Shown here in pieces: positions 22,085-34,464 of a DNA stretch of 64,000 bases. Made by a program: the position numbers and the translations under genes. Positions within the stretch are counted from its first letter, which is position 1, and each line of letters begins with the position of its first letter. Origin of the DNA: Cantharellus purpuraceus (Eukaryota > Basidiomycota > Agaricomycetes > Cantharellales > Hydnaceae); NCBI GenBank assembly GCA_025174535.1, contig JALBUN010000003.1:1386501-1450500 (forward strand), read 5' to 3'. The notes under the pieces are model-generated. The model saw only the letters and a program-made list of their open reading frames with translations. It was not told the DNA's origin and did no database searches.

Positions 22085-22685
22085 TTAGCTGCAATCAAGC
22101 GTGTCCGAGTTACATGTGTAACAACCGGGTCGGGGGTCGCCACTCTCCGTCGCCTTCCACAGGAACCACCATCCCCCAATGACCTTACTTCTGAGATATA
22201 TCAGATTTGACAACGCCGTCTACTGCAGAGTTTTCCAGAGTATCCCGGTACATGGCCGTCAGTTCGAGGTGGCGAGTGTAACAGCAAAAACGGCCCACTC
22301 GAACCTGTTCTAGTCAACGTGTCTGTCGCTGGACAGGTCCGTAACATATGGTTTGCATGTTAGCCATGGCCGAGTTTGAGTGAAGAATTTGTCTGGTGGA
22401 ATGTAGTCGTCACCCTGGTGTTTATAGCACTGGACGAGTCAACCAAAGTATAAGACGTGACATTTCGACGAGCTCAGCGCGGTATTGTTAACAGCCGCTC
22501 AAGAGTTCAGATCATTCTTAGATTAAACAACTAAATTATATTATATTTTGTTCTGCGTTATAGACTGCTTCAACAAATACTCTCAAAACTCGCCTAGATC
22601 TCTTGTGTATTGATCACATGACTGCAAAAGGTTTCGCTTCTCACAGTCATTGTGGTTAGCATAAGGCCTATATTGTCGCGTGCGT
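22085..22685. other. Intergenic
   Basis: Between the PPR gene and the monooxygenase I see no ORF of note. A TTAAATTATATTATATT run near 22530 is the most AT-rich patch upstream of the monooxygenase and may belong to its promoter. Confidence 0.4.
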
Positions 22686-24124
22686 ATGGTTCCTGGAAAG
22701 GCGAGTCGCATATGCATAGTTGGTGGAGGAGCAGCCGGTCTTGCCGCTCTCAAAGTATTCCAAGAGACCAACGAGTTTCAAGCAGGCTTATGGGAATTAG
22801 TTGCCTTTGAAACCCGTGACGAACTTGGAGGGGTGTGGTGGGTCATAAACCCCTAAGACGATTATCGAGCTCGCTTAAGAGCAGAAATGCTAGGGCACCT
22901 TCATCCCCAATTGGCAACCCTCCTGCGTCCCCGCTCTATGACTCCCTCACGACGAACCTCCCGCACCCCGTTATGGCCTTCTCTTCCTTCTGGTTTGAAC
23001 CATCTACCCCCCTATTCCCCCCTGCGCACATGGTTCTTGAATATCTGCAACGCTACGCTGGTCATTTCAACTTGACTGAATACATTCGTTTCAATGCACG
23101 TGTAGAAGAGGCCTCCTGGGACGGCCAGTCTTGGAACGTCCGTCTAGAGGGCGGCGAGATTCAGCGATTTGATAGAATCGTTGTCGCTAATGGCCATTAC
23201 AACTCTCCTAGGTATCCAGCCATTCCTGGCGTATCGGAATGGCTGGACTCGAGAAGGGCATCGCACTCTGTATTCTACCGCAACCCACAACCATATCGAG
23301 ATCTGACGGTTCTTGTGATTGGGAACGGTCCGTCAGGCCAGGATATCTGTGCAGAAGTGTCTACGGTCTCCAACACGGTGTATCATTCTGTCACGGACGC
23401 TATACCCGAAGACATTGGCAATATCAAACGGAGAGGCAGAGTCACTCATTTCCAAGACCATGGAACCGTCGTATTTGAAGATGGCCCAGCCTCAGGTATT
23501 GACCACGTTATCCTCGCCACAGGCTATGTTATGTCGTTTCCCTTCTTGCCTCAACTTCGTCAATGTCCAATGCCCGCGATTCCACCTCTCCCAGTACATG
23601 CTCTCAATTCAACATACAATGTCTTTCCACTTGCACGACACATTTTCCCAATTCAGGACGAGTTTCCTACTGATACGATAGCGTTTATGGGGCTTCTCAT
23701 TCGTGTTGCCCCATTCCCCGTCTTTGAAGCCCAAGCTAGGTATATTGCCAAAGTATTTGCACGCACTGGCACCCTTGACAAGGTCGAGGAATCACATCGA
23801 ATTCTTTCACGATACAATGAACTTTGTGACAAGTTTGGTGGCGATACAACCGTCATCGCAAAGCAGTGGCATAAGCTTCCGGACTCAGAACAGTTTTCTT
23901 ATCGCAGGGAGCTGTTAGATATCGCCGAGGCTCCACAATGGTATCCAGAAGGCTGGACTGGGGAAATATATTCTGCCAAAGGTGAACTCCGTGAAGCTTG
24001 GAAGAAGCTAGAAAGAAACGGGGAGGCAGACGACTGGGTTCGAGGTGTCGGCGAGGACCCGGGGGGGAGGGACAGTTGGGTTGCCATGATGCGACGTTTG
24101 CTGGAAGTCAGCAGGCAGAAATAG
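22686..24124 (+). CDS. Flavin-containing monooxygenase-like oxidoreductase
   Basis: Two exons (22686-22837, 22894-24124) give 460 aa. The 56-nt intron (GTGGGT...GCTAG) joins GGVW to APSSP exactly. The FAD-binding Rossmann motif is IVGGGAAGLAAL (residues ~10-21). An FMO-type segment follows (YDSLTTNLPHPVMAFSSF), then a second dinucleotide site VIGNGPSGQDIC for NADPH, and an ATG-type motif (HVILATGYVMSFPFLP). The C-terminal half resembles fungal FMO-like proteins (TIAFMGLLIRVAPFPVFEAQ). The family oxygenates N or S atoms using FAD and NADPH. Substrate cannot be told and there is no adjacent biosynthetic cluster. The frame is intact. Initiation from 22686 gives the complete FAD motif. Confidence 0.85.
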
Positions 24125-24920
24125 AATTTGAGCAAGGGTATGAGTACTTGTCGAGACTAATCGTGGCGTCTATTGGACGATCTCAAGGGGAGCCATGATT
24201 TAAATGGTGGTTGAAACTCTATATCAAGTAAAGTGGATCAAGCTTCAGAAGCTTCAAGGCTTTCGCTTGCGTTAGGAATTTCCTTTGAAGGTGGGGAGCG
24301 CTCACTCGTCGCTGTGCGGCGAAAGTTCATAGAGTAGGTATATGGAAGATGGGCTCAGGATGATGGGAGCCAGTCAATAGCTAGGCGTCTCTGCTGGGTA
24401 GCCTCGAAGACCATCACAAGATCTACCAGGATGTACAGTCATAGGCAGTCCGAAAGTGATTGTTTTGTCTGTGACATCTTCAGTCACACTTGATCATTAG
24501 TTTGGTGCCATCAGTAGTGGCGCAGCGGCGCGGCAAGTCACGGTTTTCTTGTCAGGATAGTGATTACTTCACTTCAGGACGACTTACTCTGCATCTTCAC
24601 ACAATAGAGTAGACAGTCTGTGGCCCATCCTTTTGTAGATAATAATAGAACGTTCCGCATACAACATGAAATACTTCCCTCGCATTCAACGGTTCACAGA
24701 GCGCCCATTCTCGGCAGCCGTTACTGGGCCGTCCCTGCTGCCCCTAGGACTGGCTGGGGCCGGGGCAACCCGCCCCTGAGGTGGCATGCTCGTTCGTCTG
24801 CCTTGTCCCCCCACAGCACTCCACATGTTCCCCATGGCGTTTGTCATACTCGTGATGGCTTGATCTCGCCGTGTTGGTGGCGCTTGCTATTCAATTGACA
24901 AGTCCGTGTAAGTACTGCCT
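24125..24920. other. Intergenic, convergent gene ends
   Basis: This lies between the 3' ends of the monooxygenase (plus) and HID1 (minus). No ORF or RNA gene that I can support. Confidence 0.4.
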
Positions 24921-27782
24921 TCAACCATTGGAGCGAGTTGCACATGCCTTGATACCAAACAAGCGTATCTGCGTGCCAGCCCACGGGCCCTGGCCAGGCC
25001 CGCTGGACACATATAGTTCGCCCCATAGTAGACTGGCCCGCCATACTTCGCTCCGGTCTGTCCATTGGAAACGGCGTGATATGATTGGTGGCGCAGGAGG
25101 TAGAATTCCGACAAGCGTAGCTGATGCAAGGAAACTGGCCGCATTCGAAGGAGTCTTGAAAGTCTGAACCTTGGGAAGAAGCTGTACAAGAGGAGCTTAA
25201 TCATAACCCGTGAGACCAAAACGCTATTGACCCACTTCGGAGATGGCAATCAAAATTGAATCAAGTGGTAAGCCTTGGACCCATGATTGGACCCATTCTT
25301 CGGTCGCGACAAAGCCGCTGGCACTCTCATATCCTAGAAGGTTACTTGCATTCGTGGCAAAGGCAGGACCAGAAAGAGACCCAACCGATGAACTTCGCGC
25401 CCGTAATTTACCACGCGCTTTCTCACTTAAGCCACTGAGAGGTGACGGAGACGCAACTTGTTGATCTGGTGTTGCAGCATTAGCAGCCAACGTCTGCTCC
25501 CTATCGCGTACTCGATCCTTCTCTTCCCGAATTCCCTCGTCCTCCTCTGTCTGAAGCCCAGTCTGCTCCGGGGACGTGGAGGGTTTCTGATCAGGTGTAT
25601 GCGCACCAGTACGACGAAGATGCTCTTCCTTGGCTGCCTTCACGCGTGCGATCTCGGCAAGGGCGCTAGGAAGCGTGAAGGTGGCTAGGGCATGGAGGCG
25701 ATCGTTCGACCTCAGGATAGTGTAGATGAGGTTGGGGTTATCTACAAACAGCATAAGCTACCACTGGAATATAAAGAAATGATCCAGATAAGCACCTGAG
25801 AATTGATGATGAATGATATGAGTGAAGAACTCAAGCCTGCGAATGGGCGACGTGAGCATGTGACAAGTGAGTGTGATGAAGCTTTCACATCCAAAACACA
25901 CAGCGTGGGTTGCCTTCGTCCGCCAACAGGAATTGCGGGCTAGCGAAAGCTTGGAATAAAGCCGTGAGTCGGCTTGCGCTCTGCACGTTGAGAGCTTTGA
26001 CATAGGGTGCGATATTGCCAAGCGTGATGAGCAGCGGCTGGTACAGGCCTGAGTGTTGCCCATTCGTGCCTGCGATCAGACTGTATACAGCATTCACAAG
26101 AGCGTCAGTTGCACGAGTGGCCGTGCTCTGAGGCAAGGGTGAGGAAAGCATGACAGCAAAAGTTCGATGCGATGATAGCGTTTGGAGCAGATAGCTTAAT
26201 GTGCGAAGGAGGGCAAAGTGAGGAGGGGAATCTTTGTATGTGGCCATAGTTGAGAAAAGATGAGAGACGATCGCAGGGAGATGGGGCGAGACAAGGAGAT
26301 GATTGGTGAATTTCTTTTGATGATTGACTTAGTTGGCCTAGAACATTGTTAACCTAGCGCAAGGGTTTAGGGCTTACCTTGTTCAGATCGATGATCCTCC
26401 AGATCAAAAGCCATACTTCAAGAGCACCAGGCCCGTTAGCTCTTCTACCTACCGGGACAGCCTTGGTTACGCCATTGACCAGACCGCCTTTGGCGGCCTC
26501 AGCATCTAAAGCGTTTTTAACTCCCTCGATTATAAATTCAAAATCTTGCTCGCGATGCAATTTTGCGATCGCTTTTTGGTATACATTCGGCTGGTCGCCC
26601 TCCTGGCACAAAAACACAAGTAAAGCCTGCGTTGCACGTTGGGGGTATAAATCTTCGTCGCGTGTGACTTGACCAATGTATCGTGCCGGAGGAGGTGTGA
26701 GAGCCGTGTTGAGAAGAGAACACAAGAGTGCAAGGTAAGTTTTACGTGGAAGCGCCGAGAGGTGGGTAAGGATGGGAGAGGGCTGCTGACGAAGACTGAT
26801 GGGAGTTGCGTAGAGCGGGCGTGACATAGTTGATAGTAGTGTTAGCAGCAGAGTCGAGCGGTATCCGGGAATAGGTGCCGCTGCCGTAGGTGAACTCGAA
26901 GAACCCACACCAGAGGCCCTGGAAATATAGGTGAGTTTGAGAGGGACGGCCAAGAGAAGGTATACGATACCAAATTAAGTATGATGTCCTCTGTGTCCCC
27001 TCTACGACATCCGCAGGTAATGTGAAGCCTGCATGGAACAAGCTGTCAATTAGAGCGTTTAAGAATCGAGCCATAAGGCTTGGAGTCTTCTTCTTGGTAG
27101 GCTCAGTCGCCCCCACCTTGGGCTGTTCTGTATCGGGGGATTCATCATCGTCTTCATCTTCAATAACGAACTGCGCTTGGGCCTCGTTGTCGCTGGGGGA
27201 CGATGACTCTGCCTCCTCCTGTTTCTCTTCCCAAAGCCAACGAGTCCAGTCAGACTCATCTTCCCAAACAATGGGCAGCACACGTGCAATGACACGTGCA
27301 CAGTTCAGGACCGACCGGACATCGTCTGCCACTGAGGCGCTACTCCATGGCGAGAGGGGTAGGGAAAAGGCGGCTGAAGTTGGGCGAGGAAAAGTGGGCG
27401 AATGTACGAGGCGAATAAACTGGGTCGCGAGCACCGTGAGCAGCGTGCGAATGTTATCCGGAGATTGCTGCAGAGCCGTCCTGACTAGGAACCTAGTCAA
27501 CAGTGAGAGAACTGAAGGAGAGAACAAGACTCACTGTGCTGCGGTGTAATAAGCGTATTCACATCCTCAACAGAATCGAATAATTCCCAGTACTGTTTCC
27601 AGTAGCTGGTTTCATTGAGAGGGATACTCTAAGGCATGCATTGAGCATGGCACGATGCACACGACATAAACGCTGACATTACGCGACAGGCGTGCCAAAC
27701 CATTTGATGCATTGCGAAATGTGAGCTTTGGTGGGTCCGACGAAAGACCAGGAACAGATGGAAGAGAAGGGAGTCGAAACAT
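24921..27782 (-). CDS. HID1 family protein
   Basis: A multi-exon gene from ATG 27782 (MFRLPSLPSVPGL) to TGA 24921. Blocks in family order: KLTFRNASNGLARLS, NETSYWKQYWELFDSVEDVN, NCARVIARVLPIVWEDESD, LPRKTYLALLCSLLNTALTP, HFALLRTLSYLLQTLSSHR, LFQAFASPQFLLADEGNPR, NPNLIYTILRSNDRLHALAT, WVQSWVQGLPLDSILIAISE, SEVWRASLLWGELYVSS. Exons are separated by short introns, for example GTAATG...CCTTAG (~27677) and GTGGGT...CCCAAG before the last exon (~25165-25230). HID1 proteins act at the Golgi in secretory traffic; the fungal role is inferred. An acidic Ser-rich insert (~27090-27230) and a charged linker (~25370-25620) look disordered. All exons that I checked are open. Confidence 0.8.
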
Positions 27783-28054
27783 GGTGTCGAGCCTGTAAAA
27801 TGTGCGAGTTATGTCAAGTTGGGGTGATCACGACTTGTTGACGCCGCGTTGCTCACACCGACAGTAGTCGCCTGGTTACGACACAAAGTCACTGAGATGC
27901 ACGCGCCTCCTGGCACTTGGGAAAGAGGTTCCTAATTGGAAATATTCGGTGACACCGACAGGCGAGAGAGTGCGCAGACCGTTACACGTGACTTGCACTT
28001 GGAATGGAATGAATCAGTATAATATATAAGACATAGCGAAAGCCCTCTGCCATG

Positions 28055-28141
28055 TGCCCCATGGCTTAGTTGGCTATAGCGTCCGACTGTTAAGCCATTA
28101 TCGTGATCGGAAGGTCGAGAGTTCGAGCCTCTCTGGGGCAG
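28055..28141 (+). tRNA. tRNA-Asn(GTT), intron-containing
   Basis: The acceptor stem TGCCCCA/TGGGGCA pairs over 7 bp with discriminator G. The anticodon stem TCCGA/TCGGA encloses CTGTTAA, anticodon GTT. A 13-nt intron (GCCATTATCGTGA) sits next to the anticodon at the usual position. The T arm is GAGAG-TTCGAGC-CTCTC. TTTT follows at ~28146 as a Pol III stop. Confidence 0.93.
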
Positions 28142-28615
28142 ATAGTTTTGTCCCCTCAAAAAACACTTGGTGGGGGATTTGATATGTTGTGTTTGCAATC
28201 TTTTAATGTTGTATGCTTTTACTCTTTTAGAATCATAACGAACGTCCATGTATCATTCAATGGTCCGCTGCAGGCAGAAAGTAGCCTTTGCCACTGCTCC
28301 TTGGTTAACGCTGCCAACTCCCCATTAGGTTTGAATTAATATTGAAAAGACAATTAACACCCAAATTGATATCAAACTATAGGAACCATAGTGATTTTCA
28401 TATACGAAATTAATGTTAGAAGCAACCGGAAAATTAGATATGAATTAGTGTGGAAGGATAGGAGAAAAAGCAGTATCACCACCAGATATCCCGCTCTTCT
28501 ACTAGATGGCAGAAGAGCAAGATAACAACCATGTAATTGGTGTTATATTTCTCACGAAAAGAAACATTGAAAACCCCGCGTCCCCCCCCTCCCCACACTC
28601 CAGCTCAAAACTAGC
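28142..28615. other. Spacer between inverted tRNA genes
   Basis: 474 bp separate the two convergent tRNA-Asn genes. It is AT-rich with a C-rich patch (CCCCCCCTCCCC, ~28582) and has no gene that I can see. Confidence 0.5.
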
Positions 28616-28702
28616 CTGCCCCAGAGAGGCTCGAACTCTCGACCTTCCGATACCATTAATCAATTAACAGTCGGACGCTATAGCCAACTAAGCCATGGGG
28701 CA
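28616..28702 (-). tRNA. tRNA-Asn(GTT), intron-containing, inverted copy
   Basis: The mature part is the same as the tRNA at 28055, including TGCCCCA/TGGGGCA and discriminator G. The 13-nt intron differs (TTGATTAATGGTA). TTTT follows on the minus strand at ~28609. Confidence 0.93.
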
Positions 28703-29335
28703 CACGCCGGCCTGCAGCGGAACACCAGATTGTATTGGACAAGAGTTTGCATGGGGTTCCTTCCTCACAACTTAAGAGTGCCAAACGAATCCTATGTACA
28801 ACCGTCCATCCACCAAGCCTGCGAAACACAAACCAGCATATGTCTACGTCCACATCACGCACACATACAAAATCATAGCTCCTTGGCCTTAATCACAACC
28901 AAAACACAAATAAAACAAGCAGGCCAGATAAGAAATCATATTAAGCAAGATCTATGCTAGGTATGAATCAAAAATCCCGTGCCATGTCCATATATCTTTG
29001 TCCATATATCTATCGAATAGTGCGTAGTAGTATGCACTCCATTTATGCCATGCATTGTAATGTATGTAAGAAACCGGGTAACGTGCCAGTGTAGTAGCAT
29101 CGCGTGGTCATATGTCGTGAGTCGCCGTGTTGCGGCGAGTTATCTGGAGGAGGATGGGCTAGGCTACATAGGTCAAGAAATTAAGAAACACAAGAAAAGA
29201 GTCAACCGAGAGTAAAATCCTGCATAGTCGTGACGTATCCGTTTGAGTCTTGAGTCGTAATCGTCGTTCCAGGGGTAGTAGCGTCGTTCGCAGTCGCAGC
29301 CATACCTCCTCCACAAGAAACAACCCCCTTCACAC
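28703..29335. other. Intergenic
   Basis: Downstream of the channel gene there is nothing beyond short ORFs. Confidence 0.4.
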
Positions 29336-32300
29336 CTAGGCCTCATCCTCCTCCCCCTCCGGACCCCCAACTACGTCGACTTTCCCCTCCGCATCAACAT
29401 ACGCCCCCTTCATCGTCGCCCTCACCCCATCTGCACGCATACCCCTCACCTCCACCCCACTCACCCCCAACACATCCTCCGCCACCCATATAACCCTCTG
29501 TGGCGTCCGCAACGCAGGATGCGCAAAATCCGTAGGCCCCTCCCGCTGCGCTTTCTCAGCCGCCATAGGCCCGTATTCATCCTCCTCATCGCCATCTGGG
29601 TCAATGCGTGAGCTCCGCACTGCGCGCGGCGTCGGTGCCCGTGCGCGTTCTGGAGCAGTGGCAATGTCTGTTTCTTTCTCAGTGCCGCGGTGGCGAAGTC
29701 CCTCGCCCTCTACACCCCCCTCTTCTGCTTCTTCCACAATCGCACCCTCAGGCGCCTTCGGCATCCCATACGACCGATCCGCCAACGACAGCGGAAGCGC
29801 CTGCAACAACGGAGAATACGACGCGTTCAAAATGGAATTATAGAACGCCTACCCATCACGCCGCATCAGCATCCAACCCACACTAACGCCAGACACGCAC
29901 TGTGATCCCGATCAACACCACCATGAGTGCACCTTCCGGGACCGCTGCCGGATGATGCTTTTCATTCTGTGCCAGGAAGAACAACGCACACAGACAAATC
30001 TACGCACATACGCATCAGTCAGCAACAATTCCCTTCATCTCATGCCTAAAAACAACCCCCTCGCAACAAAAGGATAAGGGGAGAACCAAAACCACACCCA
30101 CTCACCTGCTGCACATAGAGCCCCACAAACACATGTTGCACCGCACGTGGAAAGAAGAGCCCTCCAGAATCACCCGACGGTGGCATCGCGAGCTGCCACG
30201 TAAACAGGTACTTGTACAGCACGTAAAACAGCACAAATGTTGCGCACGCAAGACCGTTGACGATAGGCGAGATGATTGAATAGCCGAGAGCTGCGTATTA
30301 ATGGAGCACACGCAGAAGAACACCAAAGCCCATCAGTCCATCAGTATAGTCCTCAAGGAAAAAGAACACCACCCACTAATAACTACCAACAGCGTCACCG
30401 TCGGCCACAACGTCCCCCACGCCACATCCCGCAGCGTGTACCGAATATTGTATAGGGACCGCGGCGTCGATCCCAAGATGAAGAGCTTCACGTAGTACAG
30501 CACCAGCGGCACGATCGTGAGGAAGCCGCCAGCGGTACCGGCGAGGCCTTGGAGGACTGGGGAGGATATCAGTGAGGTTCATTGGGAAGCGAGTTGCGTG
30601 AGGGTAGTCCCGCAAAAGCAAACAAGACCCACTGATGTACGTCAAGAAGAAAGTACTTGCGCTCGGCAACTTCTGAGCCAACAACGTCGGCACAGACCCA
30701 GGATTCTTCACAATTGCCGGCAGCGCTGCGATGATCCCCGAACTCAACGTTACGATGAGGAATCCGTGCTACCACGCCACGAAAAAAAGCACAACCGTCA
30801 GCAGCACTTCTCATCACATCAGGGGACACCAGGGGCAGAAACCCACCCTCTGCCGGTCACACACTCACCACAACCTGGAACAAGAAAAACCGCTCCATCA
30901 ACGACAGCTCAATCCCCACCCGCGTCGGCACACCCTCAAACCGCGCAAGCAGCCGCAGCACAATCGGCAGCAGCATCATCAGCACCGCAAGCAGCAAGGG
31001 CGGTAGTATACCCTGTATGATTCCCAACACCTCCTTCGGGATGTGGCATAACCACGCTAACCACTTGTACGTTGCACATAATGCCCCGACATTGGATACA
31101 ATACCGATGAACGCGACTAGGGTACATAGCATCAGCAAGTGTTGACACATGCCTGTAAGCACCCCCAACTCACCGGGAATCGCCCAGAAAATAACCAGCG
31201 TCAAGGTAAGACCCCACCCAATCGCAGCGCGCACACGCGCCTCGTACGGGTTCAGCCCCAAATTCGCCCACACAACATCCGCAGGCGCAACCTCCGTGTA
31301 TTTAGATGCCATCCGGAATGGCTCATGGTGTGTGAGACTCTGCGCAGCAATGTGCGCCCCAACCTGCTGATGGAACAAAATAAACGCAGAGGAGAGAGGC
31401 GGATACTCAGGCCTCGCGCTAGCTTTCCCCATTCCCTTGCTATTACCCTCTTCTATATCATGCTCATTCGACTCGGTCTCGAGCACTCTGCGCTCGCGCT
31501 CCAGAACCGCACTTGTTGCCGCAATCTCGGCACGCGCCCACTCGATCGTGTCAACCTTTTTCCCTATGAACGGGAGCGAAAATGGCATAAATCCCAGGGG
31601 AAGGCGGTGAGTGGGCCGCTCGTTCCGCGGCACCAGGCGCTCAACCATTCTCTCGCCAGAAGTTTCTTCCACGTCCTCACCCTGCTTATGCGCATCTCCC
31701 TTCATCTTCACATACTGCTTGGATGCGGCTTGTATGAGCGCATGTTCGGCACTTTCGAGCTTGCTGCACGCGGCAAGGCGGCGGTCGTACAATTCAGGGA
31801 GGTGCTTCAGATCGCGATTGACCCAAACTTTCTTGACGCCGCCGGGTACGTGCGAGAAGAGGTGGGTCAGTGCTGCCTCAGAGAGATACTTGGTGGGGAT
31901 GCCAGTGACCAGGACAGTATTGGCCTGGGCGGAGGCGGAGTGAGTGGGGTCGACAAGATGGCGTTGGCGTGCAGATATAAAGTGGCGAAGCTCGGAATTT
32001 AGGACGTAACATACATAGCCTGTAAAGGGGTAAACACGACAACGAGGTAAATGTTAATTAAGAGAATGGACCTGTGAACAGCCACGCGAGAATAATGTGG
32101 GCAGCATAGCGGTCTGTAGCGTTATTGGGAATGTTGCCAAAAGTGAAGCGATCAAGGCCGACGAGACCCGAGTTTGGCTTGACACCATCCACGGGGAGAA
32201 GGACGGCCCAACTCACAAACCAAATCGGAAGCAGAATGACGACCATCACTGTGACAAAGTCAGAGGGGAGGAGGCCAGGAAAGGAAAAGGAGAGACGGAC

Positions 32301-32655
32301 TGCGGAGGAAACGAAGGAACATGTATGCGTCAAGACCATTCTGGACACGCACGATCTCGGGATCAGAATCCCAGATGGCACGGGGCCAGGCTAAAAAGCC
32401 ATCAGGAAGTGGCGCGACGCGTTTGCTGAATGACGTGAGGTGTTTAGAGTGCGGAATATATACAAGAGAAGAATGGATATACTTTTTAGGAGTGAGAAAC
32501 GAACGGGGCTCGTAGATGGTCTTGAAACGTTTCCGGAGGAGAGAGAAGGCGAGGAGCTCTGCTCCAAAGATTGCTGCATTAAGGACGAGAGCAGCTAGAA
32601 ATGACGGCGTGGATGCAGACTTGGCCTGCTGCTGCAGGTCGGACCTGTATGACAT
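29336..32655 (-). CDS. CSC1/OSCA/TMEM63-type ion channel
   Basis: A multi-exon gene from ATG 32655 (MSYRSDLQQQ) to TAG 29336. N-terminal block: STPSFLAALVLNAAIFGAEL, then IYEPRSFLTPKK and QNGLDAYMFLRFLR. Membrane spans follow (SDFVTVMVVILLPIWFVSWA), then a cytosolic loop with LVTGIPTKYLSEAALTHLF and a long charged linker. The DUF221-type channel region reads ADVVWANLGLNPYEARVRAA, IPKEVLGIIQGILPPLLLAV and VGIELSLMERFFLFQVVVSV. The last exon (29830-29336) is a soluble acidic tail ending GEEDEA. These proteins are mechanically or osmotically gated, calcium-permeable channels, usually in the plasma membrane. Introns are short. I saw no internal defect. Confidence 0.85.
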
Positions 32656-33904
32656 TGAGTATGGATACAGGAGAGTGCGGCACAACGTACATGGTGGTTC
32701 AGGAAGAAACTGCAGTTTCTATTATATCTATATACAGCTTAGGCGTCCTCTCTTCATTCTCCGACACTCCGCAAGCACCAAAGACGGCAATAACAGCACT
32801 AATCATGAAGTTTGGCATACTCATTACTGGACAACCAACCCGCAGCAAAGATATTTTTACAAGGCCAGAGAGGGTTATCAAGAGGACTTTCTGCGACACC
32901 GGGAAACAATTCCAATTTCCATCAAAAGCGCTAGGAGATCACCTGAACTACGAGCTTAGGCATGCTAGAAATCATCCCTACAGTAGACAACCTGCATTCT
33001 AGGCATACAACGAAGGTCTCACAGGGGACTGAGAGTTGTCGAGGAGCTTTCCGCGATTCTGACTACAAGCACGGCATACCAATATAAATGCGGGCCATGT
33101 TATCCAAGACATCCTGCTCCATACACTGAATCCCCTGTGCCATCTTGCTACGTCATCGGTTCATCGCCTGGATGCCTGAACGGTGCTGCATATCCCGCAC
33201 CTCTCCCAATTTCCGAGCACCCAGCAAATGTACCGTTGCTACACCCCCCTTCTATCACTTGCCACCATCCTTCCAATCGCAACACGTCCACCTTCCTATC
33301 AGTGGAGTCATGTAGGTTCTCTCCTAATGTTTGCTATGCTGTATACTCAGTATGGTATGGTAGCACTCGGGCGCCAACTCGTACTTATTATGACGCTCCA
33401 CGGATTTCCATCACCAATTATATCTTAGACTCACGCGGAAGCTGTAGCGTCAGTCGCTAAATGAAGAAATCTGCGCCATGAAATAGAGAATCTGAACAAG
33501 TCAGTTTGTGACGCCGCTGTCGCATTGGAGCACGCTCTGCTCATGTTGGATTCCGTGGCCTCTGCGTCTGTTCCCTTCGACTAATGCATTTCTTAATCTT
33601 TTCGCTCCAGTGGCCTTTCTACTACAGGGAACTTCTCGCCCCAGATCATTCGAGTTTAACAATCTGTCGTACGTCTTCTGGATGAGCAACTGCCCATAGT
33701 GTAGTCATCATCTCGCGTCAGGTAGACTATACATCATGCCACGCTCTAGTCGGGATTCTGCCAATTTGGTGCAGGTTCGGGCCCTTGGAACCAAATTTAT
33801 GCTAATTGAAATGGAGAATCACGAATAACGCCAGTATATAAGCAGTTGGAATTGGAGCTTTTCTGAGCCGCCATCAATAAATTCAAATAACGCACCGTGT
33901 TTGT
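32656..33904. other. Intergenic, promoter side of the channel gene up to the right arm
   Basis: No recognisable gene. Short ORFs at 32601-33002 (plus) and 33137-33460 (plus) have no family that I know; the former overlaps the channel's first exon in antisense. Confidence 0.4.
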
Positions 33905-34464
33905 TTAGTGTTTGCATAGTTAGGATTTTGGTGCCGTAAACTGGAGGTATCGGTTGTCGCCTCAGATCGATGGGAACAAATGCTCCCTTTGGTAACGTAC
34001 CTCGTTGACGCTCGTTGACGTTTACTTATGCCTCGGACGCTATTTAGTCGAGTCACGCCATTCCTGGACACCCACCACCACTACCCTAGCCAAAAGTCGC
34101 TGAAGGACCGATAAGGTCTTTCAATGCAAGCTGTCGCTTCACCACAAAGTTGCCATGCAGTGCAACCGAGATTCTCAGGATTTGTCGTCGACGCCTTGCG
34201 TTTATTCTATCGGGACTCTTCATCATTGTTTCGTTCCATCTCATTGCTGTCTCGACCCTGCGTAAGACCATACCCATTCAGTATGAGTCGACTCAGAGTC
34301 ATGCTCAACATTGAGGTCACACGTGAAGCGTTGATGTTCCGTCCTGTTGGGTATCGAAGTGGGATTCCCCCCTTCAAATGATCCGCGAACAGGTGCAATG
34401 GACTTGGATAAGACCCTCAGATAATTTAGGAACATCACTGCCTCACTGCCTCCCCCGACTGCCT

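Noticed and set aside
27022..27549. 175-aa plus-strand ORF
   Set aside because: Antisense to the HID1 exon with matching family blocks.
29604..29905. Plus-strand Ser/Pro-rich ORFs
   Set aside because: Antisense of the channel's acidic C-terminal exon.
33137..33460. Possible small gene before the right arm
   Set aside because: Two overlapping frames of similar length, no recognisable motif, no conserved copy.
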